A stretch of 64,000 bases of DNA, taken from Sternotherus odoratus. Taxonomy: Eukaryota; Chordata; Testudines; Kinosternidae. The notes beneath the pieces were generated by a model. It saw only the letters and a list, made by a program, of their open reading frames with translations, did not search any database and was not told the DNA's origin. Both the position numbers and the translations under genes were made by a program. Every line of letters begins with the position of its first letter. Position 1 is the stretch's first letter. Shown piece by piece: positions 11,669 through 24,257 of this stretch. The DNA lies in assembly GCA_032164245.1 (NCBI GenBank), contig JAVMKO010000005.1, positions 59,567,442 through 59,631,441 of the forward strand, read 5' to 3'.

Positions 11669-12065
11669 TTAGACACACAGACCTGGGAACTGGGATAAAT
11701 CCAAGCTAGGATTTCTTTGAGAGAAGAACCAAACCTTTTTTATAACTAAAAAGATTTAATAAGGAAAAGAGCATAGAACATAGGCACAGTACAGCTTACA
11801 ATTTAGAGTTCTCTAACTTCTCATCTGAAATGGACAGAGACACCCCAAATAGGTACAGGCTTAAGAAATCAAAAGATCACTTACAGTCAGTTAAGTAGGA
11901 ATATAAGAAGGAAAGTTGAGTCATCTCCACAGCTAGAGATGGGCTCCCAGACCCTTGCCCATGTTGCATGGCAAGCCCAAACTGAAACTAACTCTAAAAC
12001 CCCTCCCTCCCTCTCTCATGGCAGGGAAGCTCTTACGTCACTTCTTCTCAGGTATCATTAACCCT

Positions 12066-13060
12066 CTCCAGCACTTTACACTTATGACAACAATATACTT
12101 CAACCCAGATGCACAATATTATTTTGAAATTTGTTATTTTCTTCTCTTCCTGCTATGCTTAATTTTATTATCTACATCTTATCATTTTTTGAAAGAGGTG
12201 TTTGCTGTTCTAACACAACAAGCATTTGCACTAACTCCATCTCCAAAATCTTCATTCCCTGCCGTAAACTAGTCTTGCCCAATTAGAAACCTTATACATG
12301 CACTCTCTGAGCTGTGAATTGAGTATATTCTAATCTGAGCGTGTTTTAAAGCCCTGAGTAACTTTAGGACAGGCATGCCATTGACCTTCCTGAAAAAAGG
12401 CAGGGTATCTGCCGAGTGGTTCAACAATCCACCAGCTTGTCATAAAGCACCAGGAGTTCCCCTTGCTACATTCTAAAAGTTCTTCCTAAAAGGAAATATC
12501 TTTAATTACACTTCCTAGTTAATTTATTCTACATTATTTGATGTGTGAAATTGGATGTTGATATGAAAGGGTTATTTTGTAATTATACATTTTTAAGACA
12601 AAGGAGGGAGCATTCTGATAATCTGCTATGACGTGTAACAGGCCATAATTATACATAATAATCATATAAGTGATTTATAACAGGAACACGCATGAAATAT
12701 TACATATATTTTAGGCATATTCAGAGTATGCGTCATGGTGGTAGTAGAATGCTGAGAGTCGGTGGTCTTGTAATATAGTGCTTAGATGCTATGACTATAG
12801 GCACCTTATGTGTCTTGGAAGGAGACAGAGATTGATTTGGGGGTAGTGTTGTCTTATCAAGATGTGTGGGCGCATGCCTAATTTTCTGATGATGTCAATA
12901 ACTCCAGACTCAGCTGCAAGAATAAAACAGCTCCTGAACTTAGACAGATATTGGCGCTCCTCTTTATATGCTTGATCATTTAGTTAGTGACTGGACACCA
13001 ATTATTACTTTAACACACTCCTTTGTGGGCTTTTGGAAAACCATAAAGTAAATAAGATGA
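12066..13060. other. Intergenic stretch with nothing recognised
   Basis: AT-rich sequence without gene, RNA or clear repeat signal. Confidence 0.4.
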
Positions 13061-13064
13061 TGGA

Positions 13065-13262
13065 TGGTCATAGGGCGTAAACCTAGGACTTGGGGGCTGC
13101 AAGTTCAATTCTCTGCTCTACCACAGACTTCCTACTGGACAGTAACTAGCCTCTCTGCTCCTCATCTGTAAAATGGGGATAATAGCACTTCCCTATGTCA
13201 CATGGGTATTGTGAGGCTAAATACATTAGAGACAGACCTACTAATAAAAAAGTGCTAAGAGG
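13065..13262 (+). repeat. MIR SINE
   Basis: Good match in order to the MIR family: a B-box-like GCAAGTTCAATTCTCTGCTCT, then TACTGGACAGTAACTAGCC, CTCCTCATCTGTAAAATGGG, GATAATAGCACTTCCCTATG, a GGGTATTGTGAGGCTAAAT segment and AAAGTGCTAAGAGG near the tail, followed by GTTATTATTA. MIRs are ancient tRNA-derived SINEs shared across amniotes. Confidence 0.75.
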
Positions 13263-13264
13263 TA

Positions 13265-16200
13265 GGTGGTGTTATTATTAAACACTAGCCCAGAGTTGAT
13301 GCTTACCCAGAGCATACACAGTATGTCCCCATTCACATTGATGAAGATACATGTCTGGTATGGGTCTGGTGTCTGTCCAATGTGTCTTGCAACCCAACCA
13401 AGTCACTTCTGGCTGCACATATTAGTCCTGCCCAGACAGACTCTCCTTCCCAACACCCATCCCCCAGATGTATTCTTTTATTTTTTCTGTTCTTAATTTT
13501 CCTCCCTCATGAGGAAGTCTGGTCAGCCTGGATTCATCCAAACCAGTGGCCAGCTAACAGCAGCTTGCGGTCTTTGGCACAGCTGCCCATTGGAACACAA
13601 AGAATGAGAATCTGCTGTAATTGTGCCCTTTTCTAGGTAGTTAGCAAGTACAGTTAAATTCTAACACCTGTCTATCAGATACACGCTTAGGTTTGGGTTC
13701 TAATGCTAATGTATCTGTGCATCATGCCCTAAGACAGGCTGAAAGGTGGGTCCTATAGAAGGATGAACAAAGAAATTCTCAGAAGTGGTTAAGAAGCCCA
13801 TTTTAATTGCTTTCCTTTGTTTATATTATGTATTTATAATTTATGACTTGGGTTGTCATCCCATGAAGAGTTCAGAATATAGTGAAAGTAAAAAGCACAT
13901 CCACTCCTGTGCACAAAGTGCAACCACCCCCCAACTCATCAGTCATTTCTAGATAAAGTCCATCAATGTCAATTTCATTTTAACACCCTTCCCCTTGCTC
14001 TCTCTTAATCTCATGAAAACTGTTTCACTTCTGCATTTTCCTTCTTTTCTGTCCATATAAACTTATTATTTTTGGTGCAAGAGCCTTATCCTCTGCAGCT
14101 GATGAAACAACTTGTCTCTAATTTAAAATCTCAGCTCTACACAAATCTGTTCTTTGCCAATATCTCTTCTTTCCTTTCCCTGTCACCCTCACTTCACCCA
14201 TGGTTTAATCTTTATTGAATTCTGGAGTTGAATTTAGAGTATCTCTTCGGTGGGATTTGAAATACCGTTTCTATGAAAGTTATGTAAATTGAAATGGTGC
14301 TTTATGTCATAAGTACTTTAAACAATTGCAAACTCCTGTTCTGTTTAGGGATACATTTAGGCAAAATGATTATCCCACTTCACAAGACTCAAACTCTTTA
14401 AAATTCTGTACATTAATAGAGTTCTATATAACTAGGAATTCTCCTGCCATATCCCAAACTAGCTGAGACCAATTGGTTATGCAAGGATTTCTCAGTGATT
14501 GTGGAATGCACTCAGCATCCTCCCAGACACACAGCACCATGCAGGATGAGCCCTTTAGCTTCTTAATTCACTCTGCAGAAGAATTGTACACAGTTGATAA
14601 TGTGAAATCACATTCATTTCCAGTCTAGTGATATCACAAACATGGAATTATGATTTAATGCCCGGATTAATCAGTAGGAAAACTAAACACTGGGGGACTG
14701 TGTGTTTTCACCCAAGCACAAATATCTAAAAAGGGGGGGGGAGTTGACTGTCCAAGTTAATTTCTTTTTTTATAAATGTCCTCTCTCTTCTCTTCCAAGT
14801 TTATTCCATTAAGAGATTCTCTCTTTAATTACCTCAAGTCATAATATAGCTTCTAGTGAGTCAGAGAGGCATAAAATATCCCAGACACACTCCCTGCCCT
14901 GAAGGAGGCTATATAGGTATCAAATTGAGGCTCTTCTAATACTTTGAGTTAAGGGGATTTTACATGATGTTCTAAAAGACCATGGTGAAATTACTCCACT
15001 TTTGTAGTCAGGTTGCTACTAAAATCCTCCAATAATTTTTGATGGAGCATTTAGAACCACAGTGGACTAAAACAGTTGAGTGAATCGTGAGTATTTTTCA
15101 CTGGTGAATTGCATCAGGTTAAGGGTTTTTTTTTCTGGTTTTCAGAATGCGGTACTTTTTTTTTTTCTTCTTCATCTCAAGCACTCTGAGAACACATGGT
15201 TGAAAATTTTATATACAACCAATGGTTCTGTGAGAGATTTTCTATCAAATTATTTGCCTGAGTGCTTCAGCTTTCTATTTATTGTTGTTTTTTATTGCTT
15301 AACATTTGTATTAGTACTTAAAGGACTAAACCAATTTGGGATCCTGTTCTTCTAGGTTTATAGTAAATTACAATCATTGCTCCATAGAGTTCACAGTTTG
15401 AGAGACCAAACTGTGATGTAACACATGCATGAAACAGACCTGTGGTCTTGTGGGGATGAGGGAGCCAGGGTTAACATAAATAAATAGTATATTTTAGCAA
15501 ATCATGACTAGCTGTGTGTGTACAATTCTTAGCTCATCCGCCCTGTCTCTTTCCCAGATGGTGCTGGCATTATTCCCGTTTAATAATGCTCAAAATAGTC
15601 TTTCAGATAGTGTTTGTTTTCATCTTGGATTAAGTTGTGTCTTCAGTTTTGATTGAGGTTATCTACAGTCATCTAAGCTCACAGGGACTTGCGAAGAGCA
15701 GCCCATCCAGGTATAAACTCTATCTCATTTCTGTCATCTCCCTTCCTGCTGATCCCGACAGCAATCATTTTCTGTTTAATTTTTCTAATGTAAGACACAC
15801 TGTGTAAGGTCTCAGTCAGGATGACTCAGTTGTTGGCACTGCTCTCTGTTGTCCAGAAGGTTATGGTTTCCATCTATGTATCAGGCATTGGGCTTACTCC
15901 CATTGCTGGCACTGTATTTGAGACAGAGGAAAACTGCATTGTTGAGGCTGTTGTGATCACCTATCCTCCATTGTGACCATCTGTGGAAATGAAACCAAAA
16001 GGAACTTTTCCAAGCGTGCAGGGGATAATCTGTGTCCAATCAATACTCCCTCTCTCAATAATGCAGGCTCTGTTCCCCGCGGCAATGTGTGTTTGAGCTA
16101 TAGTTAAGCACATGATGGCTGTGTTTTTCCCTACAGTATCACAGTCAACATCATTTCTATCCATATATATTGTCTATCATTTTAAAAATACTTTAAGATT

Positions 16201-18455
16201 CTATTAACTGGTCTGGAACTTTTTGTTTGAGCTAGTAATATCAGATGGAACATCCCCTAACAGAGCTACTTCCTCCTCTTACCAGCTCCTGCGGGGCATT
16301 CCTTTCAGCCACAGGAGTGACAGACAATTGTAGAAGTCTGTGTGGGGAACCATTGGAGCATTAAACTACAGACCTGTCAGGGGGAATCCTCTGTTTAATC
16401 ACACAGATTTTCAGTCCTACTGAGACAGAAGTTGTGTAATTACTGTACATGGTGGAGGTGCTCACAAGGTGCCCATATTGATGCTTTATAAATGTCTCCT
16501 GTTAAGGATCTGATACATGTTGGGGAAAGGGAAGATTTTTTTTACTGCACCAATGTATTCAAATTTTAAACTGTACTTTAAAGAACAAAATCCCTTTATT
16601 TTCTAGACCATAACTTTGTTTCTACCTTACCAATCTCCTCCTGCCATGCTACTCCAATGTTATTTTTCTCTGTTTCTATTTTCCTTTCTTAATCTCAACC
16701 TCTCCATGCTCCTCTTTATCATATTACTGCTTTCCCCACCTGTATTCCTCTTTAATTTGAGCATCTTTTTCCCTTCTCCTCCTCCTCCATCCACATTTCC
16801 CCCTGAATGCTTTGAGAGACAGGGAGAATGTCTGAGGTGATGGTCAGATTTCAGCACTGTATGATTTTATATTATGGTAACACTCTTGTGCTTGTGAGTG
16901 AACCCACATATATTTAGTCATGATCCATTTGCTATACAGAAAGAGCACTTTCTGGGGTAGCTGGCAGGAGATTTCAGAGGGAATTTGAGTGTGTGGAATT
17001 TTATCTTTATATGCTAGTTTGGTCTGTGAACTGTGTAGGTTGGCCCCTTGGTGTCATTCAGTCCATGTTCATTGGACAAAACTGTCATAAATTCAAGCCA
17101 GAATTTAAATTTTGCAGGTATGCCTACTACTGAAGTTATATAAGGCAAGACCCAAGGGTTCATTTGGCTAAGGCTTTCTGTATAGCCAACTTCTGTTTGC
17201 CTAAAAGCTATTTAGTAATAGCTAATTGTAATAATTTTAATTAGAAAGATATATACAATCAAAGAAGTGATAGAGCTATAAAAATTGTGATTTGTCATCA
17301 TTAATGTAACAACAAACCTGCTTTTGTAAAGTCTGCATAATGACTACTGAAAGTCTGTATAGAATCTTTTAAAGTTATACAATGGTATGAAGTCTCACAT
17401 CATACCAACCACTGAGTTTTCTAATGCAGAACTTGAATACTTCAGAGTGAAATTGGAAAACTCATTCTGTAGAAACATTTTTTTTTTGGCCTAAGAAGCA
17501 AATTTTCAAAAGGGTCTGAGTGACTAAGGAGCCTAAGTCCTATTTTCAAAAGTGAAATAAGCACCTGGAGTCCTAATGTCACATTGTAAATCAAAGTCTA
17601 AGGTGTTTATTCAGTTTTGAAAATATTATCCTAGATCTTGATTTGTAGAAGTGATGGGATTCTGTACCATTGTTGTAGTGTTGCCCTTTAGATCTGCTTT
17701 TGCATGCTAACCATTCCTTGTTAGGTTGTTTCTTTGTTCCTAATTCATATCCTGTAGGTGGTAGTGAAAGATGTATCTCAAAATGTTCACAAGTTTGGTT
17801 TTGATAACCACCCAAAAGTTTGGACGTTTTTATGAACTCTTAATCTCTTGATTGTGCAAAGTTGAGCAGGATTTCAAATACTTCCTGCTTCCATTCCTTG
17901 CGAAAATAATCAGAATCAGCAAGCAACTATTTTTGTCATATTCCAAGCACCTCTGTTTTCACCTAGAGCCTGGAGTTAAGTACAAGTGCAAAAGTAATTA
18001 AAGAAAAAAATAACACCAAATTTTCAAAGCTCTGGTTAGAATTCTGGCAGCCATAAAGAACTGACATGTGAAGTAACTCAAAGCATGTGTTTTCTCCCTG
18101 TTCAAAGCAAGAAACACTAAGATAGTACAACTAACCATTATCTTAAATATATAGATGCATTCTACCAGTGCTTCCCCTATGTGAACCTTAAATGTTACAA
18201 GCTCGGCAAGGTCAGAATTATTACAGCTAGGACAAATTATTGATTTTTCTGGACAACTAGTCCTGTTCCAGCAGATGTTCCAGAAATACTTGACTTAAAG
18301 CTGAAATGACTGAACCTGTTTAAGAATGATGACAAGAGAATCTGAACTGATCCAACAATCATTATTAGCACACAGGAATCCAGATCTGTCCTGAGTTTGT
18401 TTGAGATCCCATTGCATGGCAATGCTGGTGGGCAGAGGAAAGAAGTGGTGGGGGT
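13265..18455. other. Long intergenic stretch, mostly unique
   Basis: No supportable gene. Pyrimidine-rich runs occur near 13970-14060, 14130-14200 and 16640-16800. Near 17490-17560 phrases such as TGACTAAGGAGCCTAAGTCC and ATTTTCAAAAGTG resemble a dispersed turtle repeat. Open frames are all under 95 codons with no protein similarity that I recognise. Confidence 0.4.
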
Positions 18456-18456
18456 C

Positions 18457-18605
18457 TGTAGCGGGGCGGTCACCCTGCTCTGGCCCTGAAGGGGTTAAAA
18501 ACAGCCCTGAGAAAAGAAGTCAATAGGAAAAGGCTGAAAGGCAGCCAATCAGGTCCAGTCAAACTCTCACCTCAAATAGAGGCTGAACCGTGAAGACAAA
18601 GGAGT
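18457..18605 (+). mobile_element. Possible LTR 5' fragment
   Basis: Starts TGTAGCGGGGCGGTCACCC and continues with CTGAAGGGGTTAAAAACAGC, phrases I associate with the start of a turtle LTR. Similarity is lost after about 150 bp, and no 3' end or target duplication is seen. Confidence 0.4.
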
Positions 18606-18609
18606 AGGC

Positions 18610-20560
18610 TTTTTCCTAACATTACATTTTTAATATCTGTGTCAATTTGTGTTCACAAATACTAAGGTACAACGCTTCCCATTTGGGACTTACCTCACCA
18701 CACGGACAGCCAAGGTCCCATGCTTCATTTCTTTAGTAGTTATTCACTTTTCACAAAATGTTTAGAAAAACCTTTTGTTTTTCTTGGTAAATTGGGCATG
18801 TAGTCTCCTCCCTATTCCAAGTATTTTCCCTAACCCCATACAGGATTCTTTTGAGGGTTGCTGTACCTTTTTTTCTGTATATTGCAATGAGTGTGTGCAT
18901 CTGTTATCAGTGACCATAACCAGACCTATCATTCCATCCATATAGGGTGAAATCCTGGCCCTACTGAAGTCAATGGATTTTTTCCCACTTAGACTTTACT
19001 TGCCAAAGCTAATTTCACATATTTTCCAAAAATATATTTTAAAAGCAGATATCATATTGGTTAGCTAGTTCTGGTTATGTTGGGAGACTCGTTATAAAAC
19101 TTTGTTTTCACAAGCTCACAAGTTTCTGATAAAACTCCCTTGAGAGCTGAAACATTTCTGTTTGGGGTTTTGCTTTTGTTTGCTTTTTTTTTTAATTCTC
19201 AGCCCATAGGTAACTTTTATTGGAAAGCTTGAGGATAATTCCTTTGGCCATTATACATTATAATATCTTTTCAATGCTGTAATTGTGTCCGTCTTTCCAC
19301 CCACATCAGCACAAAGCTGAACTCACTGAGCCTTAGTTTTTCTAATAAATTCCTGCTAATAGTGAATAGAAGAGTGTGAGAGAAGCAGCCACATTCAGAA
19401 ATATCACATAAGAGCAAAGCTACATCTAAGAGAATATTGCTAAGGAAAATAAAGGGGTCTCCTCTTTTAAGAAAAATTCTGAACAGTAAGAGAGTCTACC
19501 GTACTTTCAGAGGGCTTAGTGTAAAGTTAGCATAAGAATAGAAAGACACATTAAAAAGTTGTGGTAAGAGGGCATTCTGGAGCAATGGTTTTAATCAATA
19601 GAGATTATATAGCCTTTAACCAAAATAAAAGTATTAAAATGTTAACCAACACCCATCCTCCACCTTCATCTCCACCTAATCGTGCTGTCTATCTGACATG
19701 GTGTGAAGATTTCACTAGGTTGTAGATAACTTATGGGTTTCCTTTCATTCAATAGATTCTAATATTACTTCATGTATATTTAAAGTTTGTATCAGTGCTC
19801 ATGATTTGCTAATGCTTTCTACAGTCTGTGGCTACTACTGAAATAACAATTTCATGGGTTTTAGAAAATAGCCAACGCCAATATTGGCATGTTAATATTC
19901 ATACATGTCACCCACTAGAGGCATAATATAACTTAGGCTTGATCCCAGTGAAGTCAATGAGAAATCTCAGAAGTGAAATGTTTGCAAGATTGGGCCCCTC
20001 TATTTGTGTTTTTCGTACATCTGAAAATAAGAATGCAATAGTACTCTTATTATATGTAAACATTTTATCAACTTTTTTTCTGTTGATATTTTAAAATTTT
20101 AATTTTTTGTCAGAATTGGAAACATTTTTATCAATTGTGTTTAGAACTTTATTTTTACCCTCATTTCTGATTTTTTTCAAACTTGACCACAATTATTAAC
20201 CTAAATGACTACTATTATGCTGACTTTCAAGTGGCAAAGCCATTTTTGAGTTAATATGCATGAAACTAAAGCTTGGCAATAGTATTTTTACTTGTATATA
20301 GTTTAGTTAAATGGCTTTACAGATTTTTCTCTCCTCAAAAAAAGACCGTCCTTCAGCAGTGCTTATATATAAGCAATTTCAGCTCCAAAATATAATTTCT
20401 TGGAACGTTCTGAGCAAGTCAAAACAAAGTGCTATAAATGAAACTGTTTTAAGAATTTGTCAAGCAAACCTATGGAGCAGATGCTGAACTCAGTTACTTT
20501 TCTATAAATGTGGAATAACACCACTGAAGTCAGTAGCAGTTACTTCAGATGATATCCATC
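18610..20560. other. Intergenic stretch, AT-rich
   Basis: No gene is supported. Short motifs GAAATCCTGGCCCTACTGAA followed by GTCAATGG (18950-18975), and CCAGTGAAGTCAATGAG (19945-19962), belong to a dispersed reptile repeat motif. Otherwise nothing recognised. Confidence 0.4.
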
Positions 20561-20561
20561 T

Positions 20562-21228
20562 AAGGCCATGGTTAAACTTACAGGATTATAGTGCTTTTGG
20601 TTATAGCTATACCCATATACAGGAATAGGTATAGCGCTATAATGTGTCCTGGCGTGGCCACATTTGCGGCACTTGCAGAGGCACAGGGAGTGGTGCATTA
20701 TGGGCAGCTATCCCAGCATTCAGCTGGGTGCAACGTGCTTTTCAAACGAGGGGGCTGACGGGGAACGTGTGGTGTATGCAGAGGGAGAGAGCGAGGGGAT
20801 TTTTTATGGGCTGAGAGTCTAGTCAGTGGTTTCCTTTGAAATTAGAGCCTGCTTTATTAGTTTTCGGTCACACCGCTCCCTTTGTAAACATTTGCAGTGC
20901 TTATCTGCCGAGTTAAGAGAGAAATTCTGAAAAGGTACTTCCGCATTCCTCCTGCCGAGTTCAAAACAACGCCAAGAGATGTCAATTGCCTTAAATGGCT
21001 CGGAGGCGTGCCAGAGATCACTTATAGCGTAATGACTGTTTACACTTGTGATAATAGGCCACAGGGAATATGCAATAGCTGTTATTCCTCAAGGAAGGGG
21101 GGATTACCAGGAGCAGTATAACTGTGGGTTTATAGAGCAATACATGCCTTGCCAGTGTGGACGGGTAGGGAGTTATAGTGCTCCTGGAGGCTTTATAATG
21201 CTATAAAGTGCCAGTGTAACCAAGGCCT
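20562..21228. mobile_element. Long non-autonomous DNA transposon (MITE-like)
   Basis: Ends form a roughly 20-bp imperfect inverted repeat: left AGGCCATGGTTAAACTTACA, right (complement) AGGCCTTGGTTACACTGGCA, 16 of 20 matching. Just inside both ends TATAGTGC/GCTATAA motifs recur. The interior includes GTGCATTATGGGCAGCTATC, known from turtle DNA transposons. Length about 667 bp; no transposase frame. The target duplication was not resolved, so the superfamily is open. Confidence 0.6.
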
Positions 21229-21229
21229 C

Positions 21230-23457
21230 AGTGAAATCAGATTTGTGCCCAACATGTGTGTGTGAAAAGGAAGTAATATTTACTGATTAACCCAGAAGTC
21301 CTCACTAATAAGTGCACACGTATTATGGAAAGAAAACTGATTTTATTTGAAACTTACAATTTCTCCTGCAACCATTTTTAAATTATAAAAATGTGTCAAG
21401 AGTTTCCCTTTGAAACCAAAACACCACAAACAAGAAAGGCTGAGAGGGATGGAAGAAAATGCTAAAGTCAGTAACAGCAAGTATAATGGCCAGAACTGTA
21501 CAAAAATGAACAGATGTATTTCATACATATCTTAAATGCAAATAAATACTTCTACAATGTGATTAATTAGATTGTTTGGAATGCTCTGTAGCTGTATAAT
21601 TTTTCTTAGTAAGACAAGCATGAACAATAGGGGAGATCCTGCAAAGCTAATGCATGGATAATTCCACACTCTACCCCCTTTCTCTGTAGTTTGTCATCTT
21701 CCTGTGTTGGCAGGTGTGATATTAAAGGCCTAATGGTCATAATTACTTCAAGGAACTGAAACCATGACTGACACAGACAACTAGTCTAGCATAAGCTGGT
21801 TGAAAAAATATTAGGTGAAAAGTTTCAATTACTGAAATATATTAGAGAACAACTGACCCAGACAGTTAGTCCAGTGTAACTCATCCAAAAAAGATTGGCT
21901 TGTCATCAATTGCAACTGTGAACAATTAACTTGCAACAGGGAAGCTCCAGCCTCAGTCTGGTTTTGATTCGATTCCTCTCTCAAACAGAAGTTGCTGTCT
22001 TGCATCAGCCCTAAAGTCGTATTAGTCTGTCCATCAGCACAAAATTTATGTGGCGCTCAACAGAGATGTTTAACTTCACTTTGACAAGATGCCAGAATCA
22101 GTCACCTGGCTTGAGAAGCCAAGAAAAGATGACAGCAGCTGAGAGTGAGTGAGACTTCACACACTTGTATAGGTGACATAAGGAAAAATAAAATGCTTAT
22201 TAGCTGGGGCCAATGGCTGACCTGAAAGTGAATTGCTGATAAGCAAATGGAAACAGTGAGTGTAATATCTTTCAGGGACCCTGTACATACATTAATGTGT
22301 AGGGCTGAGTTTAGGGAAGAAAATAAAGCCTTTGTACTGTATGAAGATACCTGCTATTGCGTGCACTATCTGTTCCTGCTCATTTATTCTGGACCAATGG
22401 AATTTCCCTCTGCTGTTTACCTCTTGTTAGGTAGATTGATCACTAGCCTGCTGGTTCTCATGCTTTCTTCAGATTCTGTTGTCACCAATCTAGGCAGATG
22501 GTACCAGCTCTCTCTGGAATGGTACAACTACAGGGATGGGGCAAAAAAGTGCCACAGGTGTTACTGTGCCCAAATACCTTCATGTGTTCATCATGCCACA
22601 GTTGTGAGATACCCTCACTGTCCCTCAAGAATGACTGGAGCAGAGCCGGTCTTGGAGTCCACCCTCTCCCTTGGGGCAAGGCAGAGTGACCTTTTTACAG
22701 CAAGTGCCATAGCTAATGGACTAGAAGACTGACTTCTCTTTGCCATAATCATCAATGGAACATGACCCTTATGCATTTCCTCTGTTCCCTTTTCCCTCCC
22801 CCCTTTCTTTTCTTGTGCTCTTGTATTTTTTCCTCTCCTACCTCTTTCTGAGGTTTGTTTGTTTTTTTCCAACAATTTCCCTCTACCGCTAATTTCATGT
22901 TGAGTAACAGTAAAGTTCAGTTATAGAGCTGATCTTAACCCAATTTCACACTGGCTGTGCAAAACTGCAAATTTCATGTGGCTTCCACACAATCCTGCCT
23001 CAGCCAGAGTTAGCTCAACACCAGGCCCAGGTTCACCTTATGAACCTTTCAGCTTAGAACCAAATTTGGGGAAATTTGCAGGGGTTTGTTGTTTTCAAGG
23101 AACTTCTTTATCTATAGCAAGGTAGATAAAAAATGGCAGAGTTGGAACTCTCGAGAAAAGCACTCACTATCATTGGTCTGTCAGGCTTGTATCCTGCAGA
23201 ATGATTATACTGCAGCTGCTCAACCAGCGTATTGACTTACTGAAAGCAGCACAAAAGTGCAACAGCCAAAGAAATGGGAAATGGTGTCTTCTCACTTATT
23301 TATTCATTTGTATGTAACAGATTTCTGGCAAATGGGGAGAGAAATATGGGTTTGGGGAGGTGACTGTGCAGCTGGTAGCTACTAGAGCAACATATTTTAG
23401 TTATTTTTGAAGGCCTGAACTTATCCCAGTGAATGTTGTGTATGTGTATACTCTGTA
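21230..23457. other. Intergenic stretch with one orphan open frame
   Basis: Contains a 161-codon open frame (22247-22732, plus) that resembles no protein I know and has no supporting splice or regulatory context. The surrounding DNA is AT-rich, with a pyrimidine run near 22780-22870. I see no real gene. Confidence 0.45.
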
Positions 23458-24257
23458 TGTGACAGGGTCAGGCCAAATCGCTACAGGACAGTAATCAAAG
23501 GTAGTTATATTAGCCCCATATTAAGCAGGTCCCTTTCCCCTGAGTAAGATAATGGGCTGTTCCAGAACAATAAGGAAGTTGCTGGAACCAATTAAGGCAG
23601 GTCAATTGGGATACCTGGAGCCAATTAAGAAGCTACCAGAATCAATTAGAACAGGCAAACTAATCAGGGCACCTGGTTTTAAAAAGGACTTCACCTCAGT
23701 TAGTGAGATGTGTGCGAGGAGCTGGGAGCAAGAGACATGCAAGAAGCTAAGAATGAGTAGGCATACTGCTGGAGGGCTGGGAAATACAAGGGCTATCGGA
23801 CATCAAGAGGAAGATCCTGTGGTGAGGACAAAGAAGGTGTTGGGAGGAGGACATGGGGTAAGTAGCCCAGAGAGTTGTAACTGTCATGCTGCTGTACAGG
23901 AGACACTGTAGTCAGCTGCAATCTACAGGGCCTTGGGCTGAAACCTGGAGTAGAGGGTGGGCCTGGGTTCTCCCCAACTCCTTATTTTGATATAAGAGGA
24001 GTTGACCTGGACTGTGGCTCTCTCCAGAGGGGAAGGTCTTTGACCTGACCTATAACCCATAAGGTGGGCCACCAGAGACTGAGGGGATTGTTCTCCTCCT
24101 TTTCCCCATGCTGGCCGGTGGTGAGATTAGCTGAGTGAACAACAGGTTTGTGTCACTAACGAAAGGAGCCAAACTGAGGATTGCCATGAACCTCTGAGGT
24201 GAGCAAATCTGCCAGAAAGCACAGAACCAACCAAGACAAAGGAGGAACTGTGTCACA
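23458..24257 (+). mobile_element. Solo LTR of a turtle retroelement
   Basis: About 800 bp bounded by the 7-bp inverted ends TGTGACA and TGTCACA, as expected of an LTR. The content matches a well-represented turtle LTR: TAGCCCCATATTAAGCAGG, GGAGCTGGGAGCAAGAG, AACCTGGAGTAGAGGGTGGG and ATGCTGGCCGGTGGTGAGAT. A likely TATA-like segment GGTTTTAAAAAGGAC lies near 23672-23686. No internal retroviral genes flank it, so it is a solo LTR. I could not find a clean target duplication. Part of it (AACC-GGAGTAGAGGGTGGGCC) is shared with the LTR at 61.2-61.7 kb. Confidence 0.72.

Larger units (their letters stand above)
10795..12065 (-). mobile_element. Candidate minus-strand LTR with nested elements
   Basis: Read on the minus strand, the block contains an AT-rich stretch with ATTAAATCTTTTTAG (about 11755-11740), then the pyrimidine/purine phrases typical of turtle LTRs, and further on a segment with GGCAATAAAGAGTCCC near 10855-10875. 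A Harbinger-like element (11097-11668) is inserted in it. The flanking 11672-12060 and 10795-11093 segments read as two halves of one element, but no LTR termini or target duplication could be fixed. Confidence 0.33.

Noticed and set aside
22247..22732. 161-codon open frame, plus strand
   Set aside because: No recognisable domain, no splice or promoter context, ordinary AT-rich surroundings; long frames of this size occur by chance in 64 kb.
23552..23911. 119-codon open frame
   Set aside because: Lies wholly within the solo LTR at 23458-24257.
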